Source: Candidatus Saccharimonadota bacterium
GTDB lineage: Bacteria; Patescibacteriota; Saccharimonadia; Saccharimonadales; Saccharimonadaceae
Reading direction: 5' to 3'
DNA: 11,075 bases
Assembly: GCA_905373315.1 (NCBI GenBank)
Contig: CAJPSL010000006.1
Location: 1 to 11,075 of the forward strand
Position numbers and translations under genes: made by a program. Of this stretch, positions 1 through 6,067 are shown piece after piece. The notes beneath the pieces were generated by a model that had not been told where the DNA came from, did no database searches, and was given only the letters and a program-made list of their open reading frames with translations. Positions within the stretch are counted from its first letter, which is position 1, and each line of letters begins with the position of its first letter.

Positions 1-51
1 GGGGACACAAGGCTCTTCAGGCCTCTGCTCTACCAACTGAGCTAAAGAGCC
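1..51 (-). tRNA. tRNA-Phe (GAA), 3' part cut by window edge
   Basis: Read on the minus strand, the 5' end is at 51. It shows a 7-nt acceptor strand GGCTCTT, then TA, a D stem GCTC/GAGC with loop AGTTGGTA, and a five-pair anticodon stem GAGGC/GCCTT (with one G-T pair) closing loop CTGAAGA. The anticodon is therefore GAA, for phenylalanine. The T arm and acceptor 3' strand lie beyond base 1. The gene is transcribed away from the tRNA-Gly gene, and a promoter with TTGCCA and TACAAT boxes lies just upstream. Confidence 0.93.
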
Positions 52-67
52 ACAAACTTGCTACTTC

Positions 68-96
68 ATTGTACTAAAGTTGTCGCCATCTGGCAA
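68..96 (-). promoter_or_regulatory. promoter of tRNA-Phe
   Basis: On the minus strand there is a -35 box TTGCCA (91-96), a 17-nt spacer and a -10 box TACAAT (68-73). The start is predicted near 61, giving a leader of about 10 nt before the tRNA 5' end at 51. Both boxes match the sigma-70 consensus at five of six positions. The element overlaps the opposing tRNA-Gly promoter by 17 bp. Confidence 0.72.
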
Positions 97-108
97 GGGT
101 GATATACT
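80..108 (+). promoter_or_regulatory. promoter of tRNA-Gly
   Basis: A -35-like TTGTCG (80-85), a 17-nt spacer and a -10 box TATACT (103-108) place the start near A115, only about 3 nt before the tRNA 5' end at 118. The -35 box lies inside the spacer of the opposing tRNA-Phe promoter. Confidence 0.72.
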
Positions 109-117
109 TTTAAGAAC

Positions 118-192
118 GCGGGTGTCGTATAACGGCTATTATGTGACCTTCCCAAGGTTGAGACGGGAGTTCGACTCTCCCCATCCGCACCA
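118..192 (+). tRNA. tRNA-Gly (CCC) with encoded CCA
   Basis: A full cloverleaf can be drawn. The acceptor GCGGGTG (118-124) pairs with CATCCGC (182-188) through one G-T pair. The anticodon stem TGACC/GGTTG closes loop TTCCCAA (149-155), giving anticodon CCC at 151-153. The T stem GGGAG/CTCCC (165-169, 177-181) closes loop TTCGACT. Discriminator A189 is followed by a genomically encoded CCA at 190-192. The D stem is weak, with about three pairs. CCC reads GGG codons only, so other glycine tRNAs must lie elsewhere in the genome. A hairpin terminator follows 14 nt downstream. Confidence 0.96.
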
Positions 193-206
193 AAAAGTAT
201 CATCAC

Positions 207-230
207 GAGCTTCCCGGCGAGGCTCTTTTT
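207..230 (+). terminator. intrinsic terminator of tRNA-Gly
   Basis: The hairpin GAGCTT/AGGCTC (6 pairs, one G-T) with loop CCCGGCG spans 207-225 and is followed by TTTTT at 226-230. On the opposite strand the stem has a C-A mismatch and no adjoining U tract, so it should act on the plus strand only. Confidence 0.82.
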
Positions 231-254
231 ATTTGTCCTGCAAATCAGCAAAGG

Positions 255-467
255 CTAAACGGTTATTTCGCTATATTCCGCGTAACCAAACTTGTCCAAA
301 ACTTTCTGGCCAAATTTCCTAAGATCATCAATTCGTGTCTGTTCTTTGTCAAAATTTTCCTGTGTACAAATGGCGTCATAAAGCGCTCTCATATCACTAT
401 CCTCAGGACTACTAGCAGTTGCCCCTGTAAGTTCTCGCTCCATTAGGCTATGATTAGCACGTGGCAT
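255..467 (-). CDS. small orphan protein, 70 aa
   Basis: I do not recognise this family. The ATG is at 465-467 and the stop is TAG at 255-257. Three things argue that the gene is real: an excellent SD GAGGAGG (477-483) 9 nt before the ATG, a plausible promoter at 511-539, and position between two transcription units with no overlapping gene. The product is short, highly charged and without a membrane segment or signal peptide. It has one cysteine (in DAICTQEN) and a probably helical, Lys/Asp/Glu-rich second half (ENFDKEQTRIDDLRKFGQKV) that ends in an aromatic tail, KFGYAEYSEITV. It stands alone, downstream of the rsmD terminator. A regulatory or protein-binding role is possible, but no function can be assigned. 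No clear terminator is visible after it, so its transcript might run antisense into tRNA-Gly. Confidence 0.75.
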   Translation of the reverse strand: MPRANHSLMERELTGATASSPEDSDMRALYDAICTQENFDKEQTRIDDLRKFGQKVLDKFGYAEYSEITV

Positions 468-476
468 ATTTCCATT

Positions 477-483
477 CCTCCTC
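477..483 (-). promoter_or_regulatory. strong SD of the 70-aa gene
   Basis: GAGGAGG on the minus strand, 9 nt upstream of the ATG. It is one of the two longest anti-SD matches in the window, the other being the SD inside the tyrS end, and it is the main reason for accepting this short gene and its start. Confidence 0.8.
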
Positions 484-510
484 TTTTGGTTCCAAATATG
501 TCTAGCACTA

Positions 511-539
511 TCTATACCATATAGAGTTTATTTTTACAA
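511..539 (-). promoter_or_regulatory. probable promoter of the 70-aa gene
   Basis: Minus strand: TTGTAA (534-539), a 17-nt spacer, then TATAGA (511-516), in an AT-rich tract just downstream of the rsmD terminator. The predicted start near 503-504 would give a 5' leader of about 36 nt containing the SD. The -10 box is imperfect, so this is moderate evidence. Confidence 0.5.
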
Positions 540-562
540 TACTATATTTCGCGCCGACATAA

Positions 563-590
563 CAAAAAGTCCTCGACGTACATCGGGACT
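563..590 (-). terminator. intrinsic terminator of the tyrS-rsmD operon
   Basis: On the minus strand AGTCC pairs with GGACT and CGA with TCG, with one bulged A and loop TGTACG, followed by TTTTTGTT. It begins 10 nt after the rsmD stop. On the plus strand no U tract follows the hairpin, so the direction is clear. Confidence 0.75.
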
Positions 591-600
591 AATGATCAAA

Positions 601-1149
601 CTAAGATGGTTCTCGCAGGAACTTGGTGAGGTGCGCCTCCCCATAACTACGATTGTCCACCACAACAATTCCGTTTTGAACTGGCACCTCACCTATTCCT
701 GGGTGTGATAATATCATACATCCGCCCGGTTTGAGAAGCCCCATTAGTCGTGAAACTGTGGAAAACTGAGGATTATGATATGGCGGATCAGCAAAAATGA
801 TATCAAACTTCTCTGTTACGCTCATGCTTTTCAGCCAATTTGATATCGTTGTTTTTATTACAATAGATTGTTCGTCGACGCCTAAACTGCCTATGTTTTC
901 GGCAATGACACGCTGTGCAACGCGGTCTCGTTCCACAAAAACTACTGACTCAGCGCCACGACTTAAACATTCCAAACCAATAGCGCCAGAGCCGGCAAAG
1001 GCGTCCAAAACCCGCGCACCGCGGACTGTTTCGCCCAGTGAATTAAACATTGCTGAACGGACTCGCTCACCCATGGGATGCGTCGTCGAACCTGGCGGTG
1101 TCTGGATGAATCGTCCACCAAATTCGCCAGCGATGATGCGTACTCTCAC
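601..1149 (-). CDS. rsmD: 16S rRNA (guanine966-N2)-methyltransferase RsmD
   Basis: The 182-aa product has the usual length of the RsmD family, SAM-dependent enzymes that methylate N2 of G966 in 16S rRNA during 30S assembly. Family landmarks are visible: the N-terminal RIIAGEFGGR, RVRSAMFNSL (residues 29-38), the SAM-binding motif I VLDAFAGSGAIGLE (about 47-60), and the catalytic FADPPY motif near 119-124. The start is GTG at 1147-1149, which overlaps the TGA of the upstream gene as GTGA; no other start fits the conserved N terminus. A GAGG SD lies 7 nt upstream (1157-1160). It is the last gene of the tyrS operon: TAG at 601-603, then a terminator. The assignment is firm. Confidence 0.95.
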   Translation of the reverse strand: MRVRIIAGEFGGRFIQTPPGSTTHPMGERVRSAMFNSLGETVRGARVLDAFAGSGAIGLECLSRGAESVVFVERDRVAQRVIAENIGSLGVDEQSIVIKTTISNWLKSMSVTEKFDIIFADPPYHNPQFSTVSRLMGLLKPGGCMILSHPGIGEVPVQNGIVVVDNRSYGEAHLTKFLREPS

Positions 1150-1961
1150 CGTTTGGCCTCAAGCTTCCACACCGACGTCAGCCAACCCAGCATGACGGCT
1201 TTGATGATAATTGGCATCAGTTCATGGTTGGTTTGCCGCGCCAAATCAGTCGTCCAGCCGTTTTTACCAAAATTGTCATACATTTTTAGGTCGGCCACGG
1301 CGTGAACTTGCTCCAAATAATATTCCCGATAGCCCTGCTGCTTGACTTGCAAAATCTCAGCCTCGCTTGGCACGGCGTCCTTAAAGCGCGGATAGGCCAC
1401 CACACTCGCCACGCCCGCTTCAAACGCCACGTGCATGGTCATCATACCTTTAGCGCCCCAAAATTTCCAGTTGTTTTTGATGAGTTCAATCCCCGTATCA
1501 CCCTTCATGACGTTTTTCTTGAGGATGGAGGTTCGCGTCTCCAAACCTTCGCCACCGCGCAGTTCCTGCATAGCATGCTCCAACGGGAAATGATGCGCTG
1601 GCGTCAAACCATCGGTGATAGCGTGCGCCATCCACGCGGCTTCAAAGGCGGCTCGTTCAGAATTATGGTTCTGCAGCGCCTTCGCCAGATTATCAATATG
1701 CTGGTCGATCATCTCCAACAGTGCCGTGTCGTTCGGGTCGTCTGGATTGATGAAATGCCATGGTTCGTCGACAGCTGGACTTTTGCGCTTAACGCCATCG
1801 GGGCCGTTTTTGCCCTCAAAATGCAGGATATTTTTCACATCAGGAAATTCGCACCAATCAGGCAGCATCGGTTCAAGGTGTCGCCTGGCCACTCGATCTA
1901 TCTTTTGATGAACACCGATAAATCGACCAGAGCCATCTCTAATTGTTGTTCCTGCGTACAT
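1146..1961 (-). CDS. zinc-dependent phospholipase C / S1-P1 nuclease-fold protein
   Basis: The 271-aa product is predicted to be a trinuclear-zinc hydrolase of the phospholipase C/P1 nuclease fold. It has H113-x3-D117-x5-H123 (in MAHAITDGLTPAHH) and later H177-x3-E181 (MHVAFEAG). Recalled ligands of Bacillus cereus PC-PLC are H118, D122, H128, H142 and E146, with the same spacing inside each cluster but a longer stretch between the clusters here. Further candidates are H18, D55 or D65, and H69 (in EPWHF). A final Glu fits phospholipase C better than the Asp of S1/P1 nucleases. Known members are secreted and use the mature N-terminal Trp as a ligand. This protein has no signal peptide, and an in-frame TGA lies 6 nt before its ATG, so no export signal can be hidden upstream. 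The ATG follows the recG stop by 1 nt with no SD, so translation is probably coupled to recG. Substrate unknown. Confidence 0.8.
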   Translation of the reverse strand: MYAGTTIRDGSGRFIGVHQKIDRVARRHLEPMLPDWCEFPDVKNILHFEGKNGPDGVKRKSPAVDEPWHFINPDDPNDTALLEMIDQHIDNLAKALQNHNSERAAFEAAWMAHAITDGLTPAHHFPLEHAMQELRGGEGLETRTSILKKNVMKGDTGIELIKNNWKFWGAKGMMTMHVAFEAGVASVVAYPRFKDAVPSEAEILQVKQQGYREYYLEQVHAVADLKMYDNFGKNGWTTDLARQTNHELMPIIIKAVMLGWLTSVWKLEAKR

Positions 1962-1962
1962 A

Positions 1963-4005
1963 TTAATTCAAAATGGTTAATCGCTGATAGCGACTGACGG
2001 CACGCGCCAGATGGTTATATTGTAACAAATCCTGCCCCTCTTTGACAAAGCGCTCGGCCTCCGTTTGCGCACGGGCGATCAGCGGCGTATCGCTCAGTGA
2101 GGCAATTTTCAGGTTCAGCGCGCCATGCTGCGCTCGTCCGTAAATCTCGCCAGGACCGCGCAATTTCAAGTCAACTTCCGCCAGGTAAAAGCCGTTTTGA
2201 GACTTCTCGATCTCCCTGAGGCGCTGACTTGGCTTGTCATGGCTCGACATCATCAGATGACAAAAGCTCTGGTGTTCACCGCGTCCAACCCGCCCGCGCA
2301 GCTGATGAAGCTGGCTGAGCCCAAAGTTGTCAGCATTTTCAATGAGCATGACCGTGGCGTTCGGCACATTAACGCCAACTTCCACGACTGTGGTACTCAC
2401 CAGCATGTCCAGCTCGCCGTCCGCAAACTGCTGCATGACCGCCGCTTTTTCCTCTGGCGGCAGTTTACCGTGCAGCAGCCCAAGACGACGATGATGAAAA
2501 ATCGTTTTCGCTAATTTGTGATATTCCGCCTCGACCGACTTTTTGTCATTGTCAGGATTATCGTCGATCAACGGGCAGATGATATAGGCTTGGCGACCTT
2601 TGGCAATTTCTGCATCAATAGTTTCGTAGAGCTTTGGCGCTGAGGCTGGCGACCAAATTTTCGTTTCAATCGGCTGGCGCCCGGCTGGCAGCTCGTCCAA
2701 AATCGAAATATCCAGTTCACCATACAAGGTCAACGCCAGACTTCGCGGGATCGGCGTGGCAGTCATGCTGAGCAGGTGTGGCATGTAGTCTGCCTTTTGT
2801 AATAATGCCTGCCGCTGCTTGACGCCGAACCGATGCTGCTCGTCAATTACCACAAACCCCAGCTTGTGGTACGCCACTTTTTCCTGAATCAGCGCGTGGG
2901 TACCAACCACCACGTCAATGTCACCATTTGCTAAATTATCCAGCAGCTGCCGCCGCTGAGCGCCCTTGACGTGTCCCGTCAGTAGGGCCACCGACACACC
3001 AAACGGCAATAACAGCTCATCCAGCGTTTTGGCATGCTGAGCCGCCAAAATCTCCGTCGGCGCCATGATGGCTGTCTGGAAACCAGCCTGTGCCACCTCC
3101 GCCGCTACCAACCCAGCGACCACCGTTTTGCCCGAGCCGACATCGCCTTGCAACAGACGATTCATCGGATGCTCCGACTCCAAATCTTGCAAAATCTGCC
3201 ACGCGGCACGGCGCTGCGCGTTGGTCAAGGGAAATGGCAGTTGCTCAACAAATCGCTTAACGACCGGCTGATTGAACGGGATACGCCAGCCGGTTAGCTT
3301 GGTCTGCTCTTGCTTGTTGAGCTGCGCAGCCAAAATCATTTCAAACAATTCCTCAAACGCCAGCCGCTCACGACCGCGAGCAATTTCCTCGTGACTATTT
3401 GGCGCGTGGAGGAACCTGACGGCTTCGGCGCGGCTGACTAGTTTTTGCCGCTGGACGATGTGCTCCGGCAACGTCTCGGGCAAAAATTCCATGATGGGGC
3501 GCAAGTTCTTTAGCAAATCCTGTACGGTTTTCGGGCGAAGGTTTTTGATGGTTTTATAGACCGGATGGATGCCCGACGTAGGCTGGGCGTCGGACGAATT
3601 TGTTTGTTTGGCGAGTTCGACGGATGGATTGCTAATCTGATAGCTATTATATTGCATGCCAAATTGGCCGGAGAACATGAACTCGGCGTCGGATCTCAGC
3701 TGCGACTCACGGTACGGCTGATTGAACCAAACGGCCTTAACCTTGCCAGAATCATCCGCCAGCACCGCCGTAGTAATCCTTAGGCCTCGGCGCACAATCC
3801 GCGTGGAAATTGACTCGCAGCGCGCCCGCACCGTCACCTTGCCCGGCTGAAGATCAACAATGTTGACCGCCGCCGAATAATCATCATACGCCCGCGGCAA
3901 AAAATCCAAGGCGTCCGCTACCGTCTCCAGACCCGCCGCTGACAGCGCTTGGGCGGTTTTAGGGCCGACGCCTTTGATGTGTTCCAGTGGAGTTGTCAGC
4001 TTCAT
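1963..4005 (-). CDS. recG: ATP-dependent DNA helicase RecG
   Basis: The 680-aa protein is full length for RecG, the SF2 translocase that regresses stalled replication forks and migrates Holliday junctions. The order is: N-terminal helix-hairpin-helix-like HIKGVGPKTAQAL (9-21); wedge/OB domain at about 50-130; linker; helicase domain 1 with Walker A GDVGSGKT (287-294), DEQH box (388-391) and TATPIPR (415-421); helicase domain 2 with STTVVEVGVNVPNA and QLRGRVGRG (568-576); then the C-terminal TRG region with VDLKLRGPGEIYG (611-623). No key motif is missing. The ATG directly abuts the TAG of the upstream HAD gene (0-nt gap) and lacks an SD, so translational coupling is likely. The stop is TAA at 1963-1965, 1 nt before the next ATG. 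Confidence 0.97.
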   Translation of the reverse strand: MKLTTPLEHIKGVGPKTAQALSAAGLETVADALDFLPRAYDDYSAAVNIVDLQPGKVTVRARCESISTRIVRRGLRITTAVLADDSGKVKAVWFNQPYRESQLRSDAEFMFSGQFGMQYNSYQISNPSVELAKQTNSSDAQPTSGIHPVYKTIKNLRPKTVQDLLKNLRPIMEFLPETLPEHIVQRQKLVSRAEAVRFLHAPNSHEEIARGRERLAFEELFEMILAAQLNKQEQTKLTGWRIPFNQPVVKRFVEQLPFPLTNAQRRAAWQILQDLESEHPMNRLLQGDVGSGKTVVAGLVAAEVAQAGFQTAIMAPTEILAAQHAKTLDELLLPFGVSVALLTGHVKGAQRRQLLDNLANGDIDVVVGTHALIQEKVAYHKLGFVVIDEQHRFGVKQRQALLQKADYMPHLLSMTATPIPRSLALTLYGELDISILDELPAGRQPIETKIWSPASAPKLYETIDAEIAKGRQAYIICPLIDDNPDNDKKSVEAEYHKLAKTIFHHRRLGLLHGKLPPEEKAAVMQQFADGELDMLVSTTVVEVGVNVPNATVMLIENADNFGLSQLHQLRGRVGRGEHQSFCHLMMSSHDKPSQRLREIEKSQNGFYLAEVDLKLRGPGEIYGRAQHGALNLKIASLSDTPLIARAQTEAERFVKEGQDLLQYNHLARAVSRYQRLTILN

Positions 4006-4761
4006 CTACGAAACAGCGTTGATGCCTTCCAGTGCGTAGGCGGTATCTTCCCAGCGTTCCACAGCGATACAATCAATGCCCATATTTTTGACTGGGAAAT
4101 CATTGCCGCCTTCTTCTAGTTTGTCGCCAAAGAATAGAATCTCTTCCTTAGCTACGCCCGTTGCTTCCATCAGTTTTTTCATGCCATATGCTTTGTCGAT
4201 GCCAGGCTTAGTCACGTCCAGACTAGTGGTACCTGCCGTCCGAATTTCAAACTCTGGAATGCGCGCCTTGACAGCATCGTTGAGTAATTTTCGTTTTTCC
4301 TTGTTGGCTTCAGCCCAGGCGTATTTATCTTCTGGCGTGGCTTTTTGGCCCAACGCAGAGTATGTCACCTGGCTGAGACGGTCTTCAATGATCTCGCCAG
4401 CTGGATTGTCCACCCACATATCAAGCTCCTTGGCCGAGGTTTCAATTGCTTCAAAAATCCGAGCTTTTTGTTCTTCAGTCAAATCCTCCTGATATTGCAA
4501 TCGCCACTCACCGTCTTGGAAACGATAGTACCGAGTGCCACAGGTCGGCATGATGTGCAGTCGGCTAAGATCAACGCCCGGAACTTGTTCGATTTGTCTA
4601 ACAGTGTTTGGATAGATCACCCCTTCAAAATCAGTGCCAGAAATAATACACACGTCGTAATATTTCAATAATTCTGCCAATAAACCAGCCATGCGTGGTG
4701 TCGCTGGCATTTTTGACAGGACAATAGTGTCGTCTGAATCAAACGCAATAATTTTCTTCAT
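4006..4761 (-). CDS. HAD-IIB hydrolase, phosphomannomutase-like
   Basis: The 251-aa cytosolic protein is of the haloacid dehalogenase superfamily, with the C2B-cap architecture of eukaryotic-type phosphomannomutases and sucrose/trehalose-phosphate phosphatases. Motif I is FDSDDT, with nucleophile D8 and general acid/base D10. Motif II is S41 in IISGTD, motif III is K190 in GIDKAYGM, and motif IV is FGDKLEEGGND (211-221). The cap stretch LSQVTYSALGQKATPE and the TTSLDVTKPGIDK segment resemble the eukaryotic PMM family. A sugar-phosphate phosphatase or hexose-phosphate mutase is therefore likely; which one cannot be settled here. The ATG overlaps the tyrS stop by 1 nt (TAATG), and an SD GGAGGGAG (4769-4776) sits within the tyrS 3' end. 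The TAG stop abuts recG. Confidence 0.88.
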   Translation of the reverse strand: MKKIIAFDSDDTIVLSKMPATPRMAGLLAELLKYYDVCIISGTDFEGVIYPNTVRQIEQVPGVDLSRLHIMPTCGTRYYRFQDGEWRLQYQEDLTEEQKARIFEAIETSAKELDMWVDNPAGEIIEDRLSQVTYSALGQKATPEDKYAWAEANKEKRKLLNDAVKARIPEFEIRTAGTTSLDVTKPGIDKAYGMKKLMEATGVAKEEILFFGDKLEEGGNDFPVKNMGIDCIAVERWEDTAYALEGINAVS

Positions 4762-5981
4762 TATTCTTCTCCCTCCATGATTAGCACAAATGTATTTTTA
4801 CCTTTTTTCAGCAGCGATGTGGTGTTGACGGCTTGGTCTTCGGCTATTTTTTCGCCGTTGAGGCTGATGGCACCAGATTTCAGCAGGCGTTTTGCCTCGC
4901 CATTGGAGCTGACCGCGCCAGAAACCACCAACGCTTCAATGACGCCGACGCCGACATCAACGCGCGGAATTTCCTTGGCCAAAGCATCCAAATCATCATC
5001 TGACAATTGCCGGAAATCGCCGCCGCCAAACAACACCTCCGTCACCCGCTCCACTGATTCGCGCCGATTGACGCCGTGGACAATGTCGGTGACTTCGCGT
5101 GCCAAGACTTTTTGGGCTGAGCGTGCGCCTGGATTGACCGCATGGTTTTCAGCGATAGCCTCAATAGTATCGCGATCGAGCATGGTGAAGATTTTCATGT
5201 ACTCAATGGCGCTTTCGTCATCAACGTTCAGCCAGAATTGATAGAACTTGTACACACTAGTTTTATTTTCATCCAGCCACACGGCGCCACCTTCGGATTT
5301 GCCAAATTTGCGCCCAGTTGATTTGTTGATGAGTAACGGCGCGGTCATGGCGTAAACTTCGGCGTTTTCTTTTTTGCGGATCAATTCCACGCCTGAAACC
5401 AAATTACCCCACTGGTCAGAACCGCCGATTTGCAAATTGACACCGTGGTGTTTGAACAGATGCCAGAAATCATAGCCCTGCAGTAAGGTGTAAGTAAATT
5501 CCGCAAAGCTCAACCCCTTGCCGTTGTCGATGCGTGCCTTGAAAAATTCACGACCAATCAAATCTGCCATGTTAAAATTCTTACCAATGTCGCGGAGGAA
5601 TGGTAATAGTTCCAGATTGCCCAGCCAATCCGCATTATCCACCAAGGTAAAATCGCGTCCCGCGAAAATTTGTGACACCTGCGCCTTCAAAGCTTGTTTA
5701 TTGTGCTCAATTTCCGCATACGACAGCAGACTCCGCTCCTCGGTGTCGCGCATATCGCCAATCATGCCAGTGCCGCCACCAACCAGCAGAAACACCTTGT
5801 GACCGCGCTCCAAAAAATGCCGCACCATCATGTAAACCGCCAAATGCCCGACGTGCAAACTGTCAGCCGACGGATCTGTCCCCAGATAGAGCGTGAAATT
5901 CTCCGAATCGATAAGCTTGTCATTGGTGAATGTGGTTTGGTTCCAAAACCCGCGCCACTGTAATTCCTCTGATAACTGCAT
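4761..5981 (-). CDS. tyrS: tyrosyl-tRNA synthetase
   Basis: The 406-aa class I aminoacyl-tRNA synthetase charges tRNA-Tyr. The HIGH-type motif is HVGH (43-46) and the KMSKS-type loop is KFGKS (225-229). The tyrosine-pocket segments YTLLQGYDF (164-172) and IGGSDQWGN (185-193) are typical of bacterial TyrRS. The C-terminal S4 RNA-binding domain covers about 345-406. I chose the ATG at 5979-5981 because AAGGAG (5987-5992) lies 5 nt upstream and the product then begins MQLSEELQWRG, as expected for the family. A longer reading frame exists to 6086 but crosses the promoter. This is the first gene of the minus-strand operon. Confidence 0.97.
   Translation of the reverse strand: MQLSEELQWRGFWNQTTFTNDKLIDSENFTLYLGTDPSADSLHVGHLAVYMMVRHFLERGHKVFLLVGGGTGMIGDMRDTEERSLLSYAEIEHNKQALKAQVSQIFAGRDFTLVDNADWLGNLELLPFLRDIGKNFNMADLIGREFFKARIDNGKGLSFAEFTYTLLQGYDFWHLFKHHGVNLQIGGSDQWGNLVSGVELIRKKENAEVYAMTAPLLINKSTGRKFGKSEGGAVWLDENKTSVYKFYQFWLNVDDESAIEYMKIFTMLDRDTIEAIAENHAVNPGARSAQKVLAREVTDIVHGVNRRESVERVTEVLFGGGDFRQLSDDDLDALAKEIPRVDVGVGVIEALVVSGAVSSNGEAKRLLKSGAISLNGEKIAEDQAVNTTSLLKKGKNTFVLIMEGEE
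4769..4776 (-). promoter_or_regulatory. SD of the HAD gene inside the tyrS end
   Basis: GGAGGGAG on the minus strand encodes the penultimate tyrS codons and also serves as an SD for the HAD gene's ATG at 4759-4761. It lets ribosomes reinitiate at the 1-nt TAATG overlap or load directly. Confidence 0.7.
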
Positions 5982-5986
5982 ATTTT

Positions 5987-5992
5987 CTCCTT
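5987..5992 (-). promoter_or_regulatory. SD of tyrS, deciding the start
   Basis: AAGGAG on the minus strand is 5 nt before the ATG at 5979-5981. It fixes this ATG over the upstream in-frame starts. Confidence 0.8.
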
Positions 5993-6012
5993 GGTCAGCT
6001 AATCTTAGTATC

Positions 6013-6042
6013 AGTATACCAATTTTTGGCAGTTGATGCGAA
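6013..6042 (-). promoter_or_regulatory. promoter of the tyrS operon
   Basis: Minus strand: extended -10 TGGTATACT, with the hexamer TATACT at 6013-6018. A weak -35-like TTCGCA (6037-6042) lies 18 nt upstream of the hexamer. The start is predicted near 6006, giving a 25-nt leader with the AAGGAG SD. No T-box-like leader is present, so tyrosine-responsive control of that type is unlikely. Confidence 0.68.
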
Positions 6043-6060
6043 CCATGTGCGTGATATAAT
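6033..6060 (+). promoter_or_regulatory. promoter of the PBP gene (leaderless)
   Basis: TTGATG (6033-6038), a 16-nt spacer and a perfect TATAAT (6055-6060). The start is expected at A6066 or G6068, that is, at or 2 nt before the GTG start codon. It shares about 10 bp with the opposing tyrS promoter. Confidence 0.78.
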
Positions 6061-6067
6061 AGATTAC

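Noticed and set aside
207..225. The same hairpin as a terminator for the 70-aa gene on the minus strand
   Set aside because: On that strand the stem has a C-A mismatch and the next U run is 10 nt away, so it does not fit an intrinsic terminator.
66..322. Small open frames over the tRNA region on both strands
   Set aside because: They overlap well-folded tRNA genes, their promoters and a terminator, and have no supporting SD.
1302..1997. 231-codon open frame on the plus strand
   Set aside because: It lies antisense to the phospholipase C-like gene, whose zinc-ligand spacing, operon junctions and length are convincing. It has no domain, and its His/Arg-rich content is typical of an antisense shadow.
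5930..6067. 46-codon N-terminal extension of the PBP gene, with an apparent extra hydrophobic segment
   Set aside because: It overlaps tyrS and the promoter boxes. The hydrophobic stretch is promoter and leader DNA read as protein.
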